Of a stretch of DNA of 64,000 bases, positions 45,456-53,663 are shown piece by piece. The DNA is taken from assembly GCA_964457335.1 (NCBI GenBank), contig CAYWGD010000020.1:1-64000 (forward strand), read 5' to 3'. The position numbers were made by a program, and so were the translations under genes. The stretch comes from CAJBVW01 sp964457335 (GTDB lineage Bacteria; Myxococcota_A; UBA796; SXON01). Below the pieces are notes generated by a model that searched no databases, had not been told where the DNA came from, and saw only the letters and a program-made list of their open reading frames with translations. The first letter of the stretch is position 1, and the number at the start of each line of letters is the position of its first letter.

Positions 45456-45552
45456 CTGGCAGGGCTAACACCCCTTCCTCCCGCCGCCCTGCTCCGCCGG
45501 ATAGCGACGGCGGGCGGCACGGCGATAGAGGGGGGCGCCCAGGATCGCCGCC

Positions 45553-46953
45553 ATGTCCATCGTGCTCGCCCTCGTCGTGTCGGCGCTCGCCGTCGACCCC
45601 GCCTCGCTCGAATACGAGTACCGCGGCCCCTCGGGCGAAGGCACGCGCACGGGCGCGGAGATCGTGGCGCTCGTCCGGGCGGCCCCCCGCGCGGAGCACC
45701 TCGTGAAGGGGGCGGCGGACAACGACTGGCGGCCCTGGAACCAGGTGCCGGAGCTGGCGCGGCTGTGGTTGGAGTCGGATCATGGGGCGGGGGGTGCCCC
45801 CCCGCAACGCCCCCCCGACGTCGAGGAGGGGGAGGCCGGGGCCGAACCCGCGCCCGTTCCCACCGCGACGCCGGCCGACGCAGAGCCGGACGAGGCGCCG
45901 GAGGCGCCCAAAATTGCCGAAGGCGGCTCCAAGGCCTCCCCCCGCGCCGCCGTGCGCGTCGGTGGCGACGTGCGGATCGGGTTCGTCGCCTCCAACCTCG
46001 AGCGGCTCGGCGCCGCGGGCGACCCGCCGCCGGCCGGCTTCGTGGTGTCGCGGGCGCGCCCGATCGTCGACGTGTCGCTCGGCGAGTGGCTCGCGGGCCG
46101 CGTGGCCGTCGAGGTGCGCCAGGACGACGCCACCACCACCTACGCGGACACGGGCCTCTCGTTCGACGTGCGCGACTGGGCCGAGGGCTGGTCGATCCAG
46201 GGCCGGGAGATCTGGCTCGCGGCCCGCGCCGGCACGACGTTCCGGCACGAGGTGCGCGTCGGCCTGCAGGAGCCCGCCTTCGGCGTGCGCGAGACCTACG
46301 AGGACGACTACCCCTTCGCGGGCGAGGCCCGCGCGGACCTCGCGCGCCGCACCGGGCTCATCCCCGAGGAGGACCTCGGCATCGGCTGGCGCGGCGCCCT
46401 CGGGGACACCTGGGCGTTCGACGTCCAGGTGCTCAACGGCAGCGGCGGCACCCGGCTCGACCAGAACGCCGGCAAGGACTTCGTCGCGCGGGTGGCGGCC
46501 TCGCCGGGCGACCTCGTCACCGTGTCGGCCTCGGGCCTCCTCGGCGCGCGCGGGGAGGACGCCTCGGGCAACCAGGCCCAGGGCGAGCTCGCCCTCGAGG
46601 TGCGCGGGGCCCGCCAGCGCGTGCTGATCGAGGGCATCGTCGGCGCCACCACCGAGGATCGGCTCGACACGTTCTTCTCGGCGGCCGCGGCCAGCGGCGC
46701 GTGGGACTTCCCCGTCGAGAGCACCGCGCTGTCCGAGGTCACCCTGGTCGGGCGCGTGCAGTACTACGACCCCGTCGCGGGCTGGGACGCGCCGGACGGC
46801 TGGTGGGCCTACGGCGCCGGCGCCTGGGCGGGCTGGCAGGTCCTGCCCGAGCAGCGCGTCCGCACCGGCGCCACCTGGCAGTCGTACGTGCCGCAGGACT
46901 CGGCCCTGCCGATCGAGCACGAGGTGGTGGCGGAGGTCGTGTGGCAGTTCTGA
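45553..46953 (+). CDS. Porin-like outer-membrane beta-barrel protein with palindromic-element insertion
   Basis: The protein has 466 residues. The leader covers residues 1-15. An N-terminal domain (about 15-73) resembles a GYF-type tethering module in size and aromatic content (LEYEYRGPSGEGTRTG, DWRPW), but I am not sure of this. Residues about 76-89 (DHGAGGAPPQRPPD) are encoded by element copy 6 and continue into a Pro/Glu linker. Residues about 130-466 have the alternating strands of an OprO/OprP-like phosphate-selective porin or general anion porin, ending in Trp-Gln-Phe, as outer-membrane barrels end in an aromatic residue. The substrate is unknown. Confidence 0.75.
   Translation: MSIVLALVVSALAVDPASLEYEYRGPSGEGTRTGAEIVALVRAAPRAEHLVKGAADNDWRPWNQVPELARLWLESDHGAGGAPPQRPPDVEEGEAGAEPAPVPTATPADAEPDEAPEAPKIAEGGSKASPRAAVRVGGDVRIGFVASNLERLGAAGDPPPAGFVVSRARPIVDVSLGEWLAGRVAVEVRQDDATTTYADTGLSFDVRDWAEGWSIQGREIWLAARAGTTFRHEVRVGLQEPAFGVRETYEDDYPFAGEARADLARRTGLIPEEDLGIGWRGALGDTWAFDVQVLNGSGGTRLDQNAGKDFVARVAASPGDLVTVSASGLLGARGEDASGNQAQGELALEVRGARQRVLIEGIVGATTEDRLDTFFSAAAASGAWDFPVESTALSEVTLVGRVQYYDPVAGWDAPDGWWAYGAGAWAGWQVLPEQRVRTGATWQSYVPQDSALPIEHEVVAEVVWQF
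45778..45818 (+). repeat. Palindromic element copy 6, inside the porin-like gene
   Basis: GATCATGGGGCGGGGGG is followed by a 2-nt loop, a C-run and CGCAACGCCCCCCC. It is in frame, encoding HGAGGAPPQRPPD. The reading frame differs by one base from copies 4 and 7, so the same DNA yields PPQRPP instead of PPATPP. Confidence 0.87.
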
Positions 46954-48128
46954 AGCGGGCGGGCGGGCTCGGCGGGCGCCTCGCGGGCCTCGCGCTCCCG
47001 CTGCTCGCGGCGTGCGGCGTCGGGAAGATGCTCCCCGGCCCGCCCGTGCTCTCGTCCGCCGAGCGCGCGTCGTGGGACGCGCCGGTCCCGTCGGCCGCCC
47101 GCTACACGGGCCCGCCGCGCGTGAGCGCGCCGGTCCTCCCGCTCCAGATCTGGGGGCTCCAGTACGCGCTCGACGTCGTGCTCGTGAGCCGGCACCCCGA
47201 CTGGAGCATGCACGAGTACGCTCGCGTCGACCTCCCCGAGGGCTCCCTCTGGCTCGCGAAGGACGCCGACGCGCGGGGGAACCAGTCCATCGTGGCCGAC
47301 CTCCCCGACATCGCGTCGTGGATCCCGGAGGTGCCGGCCCCGCGCGTGTCCGGCAAGCTCGAGGTCATCGACCGGTCGACCGCCACCCGCGCCGATCTCC
47401 GCTTCGCCTACACGAACGTGGACGGCGAGCCCGTCGTCGTGACCTACGCCGGACCCATGCCGACGGAGCCGTCGAAGCCGCGCAACGGCAACACGATGGG
47501 GCACAGCCGCGCCACCGTCGCCGCGCTCCTGGACCTGCACCTGTTCCGGCCGGGCGGCGAGGCCACGGTGACCATCGGCGGGGTCGACCACGGCATCAAG
47601 CGGATGCTCGGGCTGTACCCGCTGAAGTTCCTCCTCGCGCAGACCCAGGCCGGCTTCGCGATCGCCGACTTCCGCGTCGAGGGCGGCGCCCACGGATTCC
47701 GGCTCACCCGGCCCGCCGGCGACGAGCCGTGGCCCACCCGCTCCACCGAGGACTGGACGGTGTCGAACGGCTGGCTCCGCCGCGAGGGGGCGGTCACCGC
47801 GCTGCGCTACCACCTGCACGACGGCGAGATCGACCGCGCCGAGGTCCAGCAGGCGGGCATCGCGGAGCCCATCGCCACCTTCGTGTTCCGGCCCCCGATC
47901 CCGGACCTGCGCCGGCCCTTCGAGGGCGTGGTGGAGTCCGCGTTCGTCGTCGACGTGGCGGGCCAGCCGGCGCACGGCACGGGGCGCGTGCTCGCGCGCT
48001 CGACCCCGGAGGGCGCCACCGTGGAGATGATCCCCGAGGAGCCCCGCTGGTTCGCGGACCGGCCGATGCGCACGGACGTGACCTTCGCGGAGGGCGGCTA
48101 CCGGGTGCGGATCGTGCGCGCCGACTGA
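46941..48128 (+). CDS. Hypothetical lipoprotein
   Basis: The protein has 395 residues from the GTG at 46941, which overlaps the porin-like gene by 13 bp and gives a leader ending LALPLLAAC (lipobox). The mature protein has a beta-rich pattern with no Cys and clear internal segments, such as GHSRATVAALLDLHLF, GGVDHGIKRMLGLYPLKFLLAQTQ and FRPPIPDLRRPF. I do not recognise the family. The overlap suggests coexpression with the porin-like protein, perhaps as a periplasmic partner. thiG follows after 36 bp. Confidence 0.72.
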   Translation: MAVLKRAGGLGGRLAGLALPLLAACGVGKMLPGPPVLSSAERASWDAPVPSAARYTGPPRVSAPVLPLQIWGLQYALDVVLVSRHPDWSMHEYARVDLPEGSLWLAKDADARGNQSIVADLPDIASWIPEVPAPRVSGKLEVIDRSTATRADLRFAYTNVDGEPVVVTYAGPMPTEPSKPRNGNTMGHSRATVAALLDLHLFRPGGEATVTIGGVDHGIKRMLGLYPLKFLLAQTQAGFAIADFRVEGGAHGFRLTRPAGDEPWPTRSTEDWTVSNGWLRREGAVTALRYHLHDGEIDRAEVQQAGIAEPIATFVFRPPIPDLRRPFEGVVESAFVVDVAGQPAHGTGRVLARSTPEGATVEMIPEEPRWFADRPMRTDVTFAEGGYRVRIVRAD

Positions 48129-48164
48129 CCCGGTCCCGGACGGCGCGCCGGGTTAGAAGCGGCC

Positions 48165-48932
48165 ATGCTCCAGATCGCCGACCGCACCTTCCAGAGCCGC
48201 CTCATCCTCGGCACCGGCAAGTACCCGGACTTCGCCACGATGCGGGCCTGCCACCTCGCCGCCGAGACCGAGATGGTCACCCTCGCCATCCGCCGGGTGG
48301 ATCTCGGCGCGCCCAAGGGCGAGAACATCCTCGAGTTCATCGACCGCTCGAAGATCCACGTCCTCCCCAACACGGCGGGCTGCTACACGGCAGAGGACGC
48401 GATCCTCACCTCGCGCCTCGCCCGCGAGCTCCTCGGGACGAACTGGATCAAGCTCGAGGTGATCGGGGACCCGGACACGCTCTTCCCGTGCGCCGAGGGC
48501 ACGCTGGAGGCCGCGCGCGTGCTCGTCCGCGACGGCTTCGTGGTGCTCCCGTACATCTCGGACGATCCCGTGCTCTGCAAGCGGCTCGCCGAGATCGGCT
48601 GCGCCGCGGTCATGCCGCTCGCCGCGCCGATCGGCTCGGGCCTCGGCATCCGGAACCCCACGAACCTCCGCATCATCGTCGAGCAGGCCAAGGTGCCCGT
48701 CATCGTCGACGCGGGGGTGGGCACCGCGTCGGACGCCGCCCTGGCGCTCGAGCTCGGCGCCGACGCCGTGCTGCTCAACACCGCCGTGGCGGGCGCGAAG
48801 GATCCGGTCCGCATGGCCACCGCGATGAAGCTCGCCGTCCAGGCCGGCGACCTCGCCGCCGGAGCCGGCCGCATCCCGCGCAAGCTCTACGCGAGCGCGT
48901 CGAGCCCGCTCGAGGGCATCATCAACACGTGA
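48165..48932 (+). CDS. thiG: Thiazole synthase
   Basis: The protein has 255 residues, the normal length. It builds the thiazole phosphate of thiamin from DXP, glycine imine (or equivalent) and ThiS-thiocarboxylate. Landmarks are FQSRLILGTGKYPDF at the N-terminus, PNTAGCYTAEDAI near 69, the Schiff-base lysine in NWIKLEVIGD (Lys 96), GCAAVMPLAAPIGSG near 145 and PVIVDAGVGTASDAA near 183. Its stop overlaps the GTG of thiE (GTGA). No TPP riboswitch lies in the 36-bp leader, and thiS, thiH/thiO and thiF are not in the window. Confidence 0.96.
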   Translation: MLQIADRTFQSRLILGTGKYPDFATMRACHLAAETEMVTLAIRRVDLGAPKGENILEFIDRSKIHVLPNTAGCYTAEDAILTSRLARELLGTNWIKLEVIGDPDTLFPCAEGTLEAARVLVRDGFVVLPYISDDPVLCKRLAEIGCAAVMPLAAPIGSGLGIRNPTNLRIIVEQAKVPVIVDAGVGTASDAALALELGADAVLLNTAVAGAKDPVRMATAMKLAVQAGDLAAGAGRIPRKLYASASSPLEGIINT

Positions 48933-49483
48933 TCGTCGGCATCACCTGCGGCGGACCGGACCTCGTCCCGCGCGTCCGCGACGCGCTCGCCGCGGGGATC
49001 GACCGGGTGCTCGTCCGGGAGCCGGCGCTCCCCGCGGGCATCGACGCCGTCGCGCTCGATCACCCCGGCCGCGTCGTCCTGCACACGCGCATGCCGGGCG
49101 CCCGTGACCGCGCGGGTGCCCTCCCGGTGGGCCTGCACTTCGCGAGCGACGCGCCGCGGGCCACGTGGACGGGGACCTTCAGCGTCAGCACCCACTCCGT
49201 GGAGGAGGCGCGCCTCGCGCGGGAGGCCGGCGCCGCGTGGGTGCTCCTCTCCCCGATCTGGCCGTCGCCGTCGAAGCCCGGCGACACGCGCCCCGCGCTG
49301 GGCGTGGCCGTGCTCGGCGCGGTCGGCGGCTGTGTCGCCCTCGGCGGCGTGACGCCCGCGCGCGTGGCGGCCTGCCGCGCGGCGGGCGCCTACGGGGTGG
49401 CCGGCCTGGGCGGGATCTTCGGGGCCGCGGACGTGGCGGAGGCGGTGCGCGCGTGGCGCGCCGCGTGGGCGCTCAGAACGTGA
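48929..49483 (+). CDS. thiE: Thiamine phosphate synthase / TenI-like protein
   Basis: The protein has 184 residues, a little short for ThiE (about 205-215), starting at the GTG overlapping the thiG stop. The TIM-barrel signatures are SVSTHSVEEARLAREAGAAWV near residue 89, LSPIWPSPSKPGDTRPALG near 110 and ALGGVTPARVAACRAAGAYGVAGLGGIF near 144. These match ThiE/TenI (phosphate-binding Gly loops, PT/S-x-x-K). It would join HMP-PP and thiazole phosphate into thiamin phosphate, or, if TenI-like, aromatise the thiazole. The pairing with thiG supports thiamin synthesis. Its 3' end overlaps the convergent gene by 11 bp. Confidence 0.85.
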   Translation: MIVGITCGGPDLVPRVRDALAAGIDRVLVREPALPAGIDAVALDHPGRVVLHTRMPGARDRAGALPVGLHFASDAPRATWTGTFSVSTHSVEEARLAREAGAAWVLLSPIWPSPSKPGDTRPALGVAVLGAVGGCVALGGVTPARVAACRAAGAYGVAGLGGIFGAADVAEAVRAWRAAWALRT

Positions 49484-49772
49484 AGACCTCTTCGTCGTAG
49501 CAGGCGCCCGCCGCCACGTCGGCGCACTCCGCCTCGTAGAGGCAGGTCAGCTGATCGTCGAAGCTCTCGCGGAGCTGCGTGTCCGACCACGTCGCGTACA
49601 GCTTCTCCTGCGTCTCGCACTGCTCCTTGCACTCGGCGGAGCTCATGCGCTCCGTGCCCGGGTTCTCGCAGGCGACGAGCTTGTCGCACACCTGCTCGCA
49701 GGTCGGCGAGCAACCCCCGAGCAGGAGGCCGCCGAGGAGCAGGAGGCTACGGGAAGTTCTTGATCGGAGCAC
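49473..49772 (-). CDS. Small Cys-rich lipoprotein
   Basis: The protein has about 99 residues from a GTG at 49772, inside the end of the upstream gene. The leader is LLLLGGLLLGGC with lipobox Cys. The mature part carries seven further Cys, including CEQVCDKLVAC, ECKEQC and LTCLYEAEC. The CxxxC pairs recall the small disulfide-rich lipoproteins of myxobacteria. It overlaps the stop of its upstream neighbour by 26 bp and the convergent thiE by 11 bp. Function is unknown; the exact start is uncertain. Confidence 0.65.
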   Translation of the reverse strand: MLRSRTSRSLLLLGGLLLGGCSPTCEQVCDKLVACENPGTERMSSAECKEQCETQEKLYATWSDTQLRESFDDQLTCLYEAECADVAAGACYDEEVFTF

Positions 49773-50148
49773 AGTAGTTCTTGTCCAGGAGATCGCAGCT
49801 CGTCTGCGCGACGCAGTCCATCCAGAGCGCGGCCTGCTGCTCGTTCTCGAGGGAGATGTCGTCGTCCCCCGAGGCCCGCTCATTCGGAGTGTAGTTCCCG
49901 ATCTCGCCGGCGCGGTTCATCGCGCTCTCGCAGTGCGCGACGCAGCGCGACACCATCTCGGCGCGGCCGGAGGGGCCTTCCTTGCCCGGGATCTGGATGT
50001 TGCACTGCCCGTCGCCATCCCCGAAGAGCTTCTCGCACGAGTCGTAGCAGCTCGGCCCGACGGCGCACTCGTCGCCGCCCGGGCAGTCGGGGTTGCACGC
50101 GCCCGCGAGGGCGGCGAAGACGAGCAGGAACACGGTGGACGCGCGCAT
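49747..50148 (-). CDS. Cys-rich lipoprotein
   Basis: The protein has 133 residues. The ATG at 50148 gives MRASTVFLLVFAALAGAC (lipobox Cys 18) and is preceded by a GGGGAG ribosome site; the frame continues 32 codons upstream without a signal. It has ten Cys in CxxxC-like pairs (CYDSC, CVAHC, CVAQTSC), the same style as the following small lipoprotein, with which it forms an overlapping pair. They are probably sister genes by duplication. The gene is divergent from the glycosyltransferase at 50230. Confidence 0.72.
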   Translation of the reverse strand: MRASTVFLLVFAALAGACNPDCPGGDECAVGPSCYDSCEKLFGDGDGQCNIQIPGKEGPSGRAEMVSRCVAHCESAMNRAGEIGNYTPNERASGDDDISLENEQQAALWMDCVAQTSCDLLDKNYCAPIKNFP

Positions 50149-50229
50149 GGGCTCCCCTCTCGGCCGCGGAGCGTAGTCACTGCGAGCGGCCCGTGCAAGC
50201 GCGCCGCCAGGACGGTAGCCTCCGGGCGG

Positions 50230-51357
50230 ATGCGCGTCCTGCACGTCACGCCCTGCTTCCCGCCCACCTGGGCGTACGGGGGCGTTCCGCGCGCGGTGTA
50301 CGGCCTCGCCCGCGCCCAGGTGCGCGCCGGGCTCGACGTGCGCGTGTGGACCACCGACGCCTTCGACGGGGAGCGCCGCGCCGCCGTCCCCGCGCGCCGG
50401 GTGCTCGACGGCATCGACGTGCGCGTCACGCGCACCGCCTCAAACCGCCTCGCCTGGTCGCACCAGCTCTACCTCCCGCTCGGCGCGCCCCCGCTCGACG
50501 GCGTGGACGTCGTGCACCTCCACGCGCACCGCCACCTGTTGAACCACCGCGCCTTCCGCGCCGCCGAGGCCCGCGGCGTGCCCGTGGTCCTGACACCACA
50601 CGGCACGCTCCCGCGCATCGAGCGCAAGGTGGGCATCAAGCGCGTGTGGGACGCGCTGTTCGACGGCGACGTGCCGCAACGCGCGCGCCGCGTCATCGCC
50701 ACCAGCAAGGCCGAGGTGCGCCAGATCCTCGCGGCCGGCGTGCCCGGCGACCGCGTGGAGCGCGTGCCGAACGGGCTCTGGCTCGAGGAGTTCGCCGACC
50801 TCCCCCCGCGTGGCAGCTTCCGGCGCGCCCACGGGCTCGGGGACGGCCCGCTCGTCGCCTACCTCGGGCAGGTGACGCCCCGGAAGGGCGTCGACACGCT
50901 GGCGGCGGCGCTCGCGGGCGGCGCGCTGGGGGAGGCGCGGCTCGTCGTCGCCGGCCCCGCGCGCGGCATGGAGGTGCCCACGGGCGATCACGTCGTGTAC
51001 GCCGGCACCCTGGAGGGGCCCGACCGCCTCGCGCTCCTCGTCGACGCCGACGTGCTCGCCTACCCCTCCTCCTCCGAGGTGTTCGGGCTCGTCCCCTTCG
51101 AGGGGCTCCTCTGCGGCGCGCCGGTGGTCGTCGGCGGGGACTGCGGCTGCGGCGAGCTCGTCGCGGAGGCCGGCGCCGGCCTGCTCGTGGACAACGGCGA
51201 CGTCGCCGCGCTCCGCGGCGCGCTCCGGACCCTGCTCGCGGACCCGGCGGCGGCGCGCGCGATGGTGAGCCGGGGGCGGCGCTGGATCGAGCGCAACCTC
51301 GACTACGCCGAGATCGCCCGCGCACACGCCCGCATCTACGCGGAGGCCCTCGGATGA
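50230..51357 (+). CDS. GT4-family glycosyltransferase
   Basis: The protein has 375 residues using the ATG at 50230, which starts MRVLHVTPCFPPTWAYGG, the typical GT4 opening. The acceptor domain has VDVVHLHAHRHLLNHRAFR and VVLTPHGTLPRIERK near 110-140. The donor domain has LGQVTPRKGVDTL near 217 and SSSEVFGLVPFEGLLCGAPVVVG near 280, carrying the two Glu of the E-x7-E motif. It transfers a nucleotide-sugar to an envelope glycan or lipid-linked intermediate. The stop overlaps the next ATG (ATGA), coupling it to a membrane GT-C/TPR protein. Confidence 0.92.
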   Translation: MRVLHVTPCFPPTWAYGGVPRAVYGLARAQVRAGLDVRVWTTDAFDGERRAAVPARRVLDGIDVRVTRTASNRLAWSHQLYLPLGAPPLDGVDVVHLHAHRHLLNHRAFRAAEARGVPVVLTPHGTLPRIERKVGIKRVWDALFDGDVPQRARRVIATSKAEVRQILAAGVPGDRVERVPNGLWLEEFADLPPRGSFRRAHGLGDGPLVAYLGQVTPRKGVDTLAAALAGGALGEARLVVAGPARGMEVPTGDHVVYAGTLEGPDRLALLVDADVLAYPSSSEVFGLVPFEGLLCGAPVVVGGDCGCGELVAEAGAGLLVDNGDVAALRGALRTLLADPAAARAMVSRGRRWIERNLDYAEIARAHARIYAEALG

Positions 51358-52964
51358 GGCGGCGCATGGGCCCCCTCGTGCTGCTCGCGGCCATCGCCCT
51401 CGCGTGGCTGCCCGCGCTCCGCGCGCCCTTCACCTACGACGACCGCATCGAGGTCGTCGGCAACCGCACCATCCGCTGGCTCGACTCCGTGGGCGCGATC
51501 GCCGCCTACAACACGAGCCGCCCGCTCCTCATCCTGACCTACGCGCTCAACTGGCGGCTCGGCGGCCTCGATCCGCTCGGCTACCACGTGCTCTCGCTCG
51601 TCATCCACGGGGTGAACGCGCTCCTCGCCTGGCGGCTCGCCGCGCGGCTCCTGCCACCCCTCCACGCCGCGCTGGTGGCCACGCTCTGGGCGCTCCACCC
51701 GATGACCACCGAGGCGGTCACCTACGTGACGGGCCGCTCGGACGCGCTCGAGGCCACGTCGTGGCTGATCACCCTCGCCGCGTGGCTCGACTTCCGGCGC
51801 GCCGCCGACGCCCGCGCCGCGCGCACCCAGCGCGCGCTGACCGTCGCCGCCGTCGTGGCCGCGCTCCTCACGAAGGAGGTCGGCGTGCTCCTCCCCGTCG
51901 CGCTGCTCGCGGTCGACCGCTGGCTCGTGCCCGCGCCGCGCTGGCGGGATCACGCCTTCTTCTGGGTCGCCGGGGCGGCCGCGGTGGCCGTGCGCCTCGG
52001 CGTGTACGGCTGGCCGGCCGCAGAGGTGCCGCGGAGCGCCCTCGCGCAGCTCCTCTCGCAGGCCGAGGTGTGGACGCGCTACCTCGCGCTCTGGCTCGCG
52101 CCCGTGGGGCAGTCGATCCTCCACGACCACCCCGGGGTCGCGCGCGCGGCCGGCGCCCTCGCGCTCGCCGCCTGGCTCGCGGCCGGCGTCGTGCTCCTCC
52201 GCGCCGCGCGGACCGCCGCCCCCGGCGCCCCCGCCGCCCTCCGCGCCTTCGCCTTCGTGGTCGGCGGCGCCTGGCTCCTCCCCTCCTCGCTCGTGCCGCT
52301 GCTCGAGACGATGGCGGAGCACCGCGCCTACCTCGCCGGGCTCCTGCTCGCGCTCGGGCTCGCCACGCTGCTCCCCGTGACGCCCCGCGCCCGCGTGGCC
52401 TGGCTCCTCGCGCCCGCGCTCCTGGCCGCCACCGTCGCGCGCAACCGCGTCTGGGCGGACGAGGTCGCGCTGTGGGCCGACGCCGCCGCGGACAACCCCG
52501 CCAGCGCGCGCGCCTGGTACGGCTACGGCGAGGCCCTCCGCTACGCGCGCCGCTTCGTCGAGGCGGCCCCGGCGTACGCGCGCGCCGCCGAGCTCGACCC
52601 CGACGACCCCGACGCCCGCATCAACCTGGGCATCGCCAAGGCCGAGTCCGGCGATCCGGACGGCGCGCGGGCAGCGTGGGAGGCGGTGCTCCGGGCGGAC
52701 CCGCGCAGCTGCGCCGCCCACAACAACCTCGGCGGGCTCGCGTTCCGCGCGGGGCGGCTCGAGGAGGCGACGGCGTCCTACACCTCCGCCCTCGGGTGGT
52801 GCCCGGACGATCCCATCGCCCACCTCAACCTCGCAAACCTCGCCTGGGAGCGCGCCGAGGTGCGCAAGGCGGCGTTCCACTACCGGGAGTACCTCCGCGT
52901 CGCGGAGGACGGCCCGGCGAGCCCCATCGCCCGCGAGCGGCTCAGGCGGATGGCGGTGGAGTAG
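51354..52964 (+). CDS. TMTC-like membrane protein with C-terminal TPR repeats
   Basis: The protein has 536 residues. About ten transmembrane segments cover residues 1-380. The first loop holds FTYDDRIEVV, and other landmarks are RPLLILTYALNWRLGGLDPLGYH near 55 and LHPMTTEAVTYVTGRSDALEA near 118. These match the bacterial relatives of TMTC O-mannosyltransferases. Residues about 395-520 form three TPR units (ARAWYGYGEALRYARRFVEAAPAYARAAELDPDDP, ARINLGIAKAESGD, AHNNLGGLAFRAGRLEEA). It may glycosylate exported proteins using a lipid-linked sugar made with the adjacent GT4 enzyme. This is inference from fold and coupling. Confidence 0.85.
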   Translation: MRRRMGPLVLLAAIALAWLPALRAPFTYDDRIEVVGNRTIRWLDSVGAIAAYNTSRPLLILTYALNWRLGGLDPLGYHVLSLVIHGVNALLAWRLAARLLPPLHAALVATLWALHPMTTEAVTYVTGRSDALEATSWLITLAAWLDFRRAADARAARTQRALTVAAVVAALLTKEVGVLLPVALLAVDRWLVPAPRWRDHAFFWVAGAAAVAVRLGVYGWPAAEVPRSALAQLLSQAEVWTRYLALWLAPVGQSILHDHPGVARAAGALALAAWLAAGVVLLRAARTAAPGAPAALRAFAFVVGGAWLLPSSLVPLLETMAEHRAYLAGLLLALGLATLLPVTPRARVAWLLAPALLAATVARNRVWADEVALWADAAADNPASARAWYGYGEALRYARRFVEAAPAYARAAELDPDDPDARINLGIAKAESGDPDGARAAWEAVLRADPRSCAAHNNLGGLAFRAGRLEEATASYTSALGWCPDDPIAHLNLANLAWERAEVRKAAFHYREYLRVAEDGPASPIARERLRRMAVE

Positions 52965-52973
52965 CCGGCGGGA

Positions 52974-53627
52974 TCAGGCCGTCGGGAGCGTCCACTTCCG
53001 CTGCTGGAAGATCTCGAGGAGGCGCCCGCGGATGCGCGTGCTCTCCTCCTTCGGGTTCGCGAGCGCGTCCCGGAGGAGCGGCTCGCCGGCGTTCCCCTCC
53101 TGCGCCGCGATCGCCTCGATCGCCGCGTGGCGCACGCCCTCGTCGAAGTCCACGAGGAAGCGGTGGGCGGCCGCCACGATCTCCGGGTGCCGCCGCTCCG
53201 CCAGCGCGATGAGGAGGTTGCGCTTCTTCTCGGGCTTGAACTCGTTCTCCACCTGCTCCGCGGCGAGCAGGTCGAGGAGGAGCCGGAGCGAGGCGTCCGC
53301 GCCCTCCACGCGCTCCACGACGCGCACGCAGTAGTGGAAGTGGAGGTTCTCGCGGGCCCAGCGCTTCGCCACGGCCGCGCCCTGCGCGCCGTGCCCGGCG
53401 AGCAGGTCGCACGCGAGGTCCTTCTCCTTGCGGTCCTTCAGCCCGTGCTCGAGCTGGAGCGCGAAGCGGCCGCAGAGGGCGTAGAGCGCCTCCTCCGAGC
53501 CGTTCTCGGAGAGCCAGTGCGCGGAGGCCTCACGGTCCTCCGGCTGGGCGTCCCGGTTCGCGACGCGGCGCGCGTGCCGCTTGATCTGCCCGGCGGGGCC
53601 GCCTAGCAGGAAGTCGAAGAAGGCCAT
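52974..53627 (-). CDS. HEAT-like repeat protein
   Basis: The protein has 217 residues, is cytoplasmic in character and almost entirely helical. Repeated units of about 35-40 residues (DREASAHWLSENGSEEALYALCGRF, KDLACDLLAGHGAQGAAVAKRWA, RNLLIALAERRHPEIVAAAHRFL, RHAAIEAIAAQEGNAGEPLLRDAL) fit HEAT/armadillo-type solenoids. The first Met-Ala-Phe-Phe-Asp segment is conserved-looking. Such proteins usually mediate protein contacts. The gene converges with the TMTC-like gene, 9 bp between stops. The specific role is unknown. Confidence 0.72.
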   Translation of the reverse strand: MAFFDFLLGGPAGQIKRHARRVANRDAQPEDREASAHWLSENGSEEALYALCGRFALQLEHGLKDRKEKDLACDLLAGHGAQGAAVAKRWARENLHFHYCVRVVERVEGADASLRLLLDLLAAEQVENEFKPEKKRNLLIALAERRHPEIVAAAHRFLVDFDEGVRHAAIEAIAAQEGNAGEPLLRDALANPKEESTRIRGRLLEIFQQRKWTLPTA

Positions 53628-53663
53628 TGTCGTCTCCGCGGCGTTCCACGCCGGCGCGAGTGG

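Noticed and set aside
44700..46940. Long upstream extension of the 46941-48128 lipoprotein
   Set aside because: It is antisense to the TIR protein and out of frame with the porin-like gene. The lipoprotein leader near 46990-47020 fixes a late start.
48129..48164. Possible TPP riboswitch before thiG
   Set aside because: Only 36 bp are available and no CUGAGA or related thi-box core is present.
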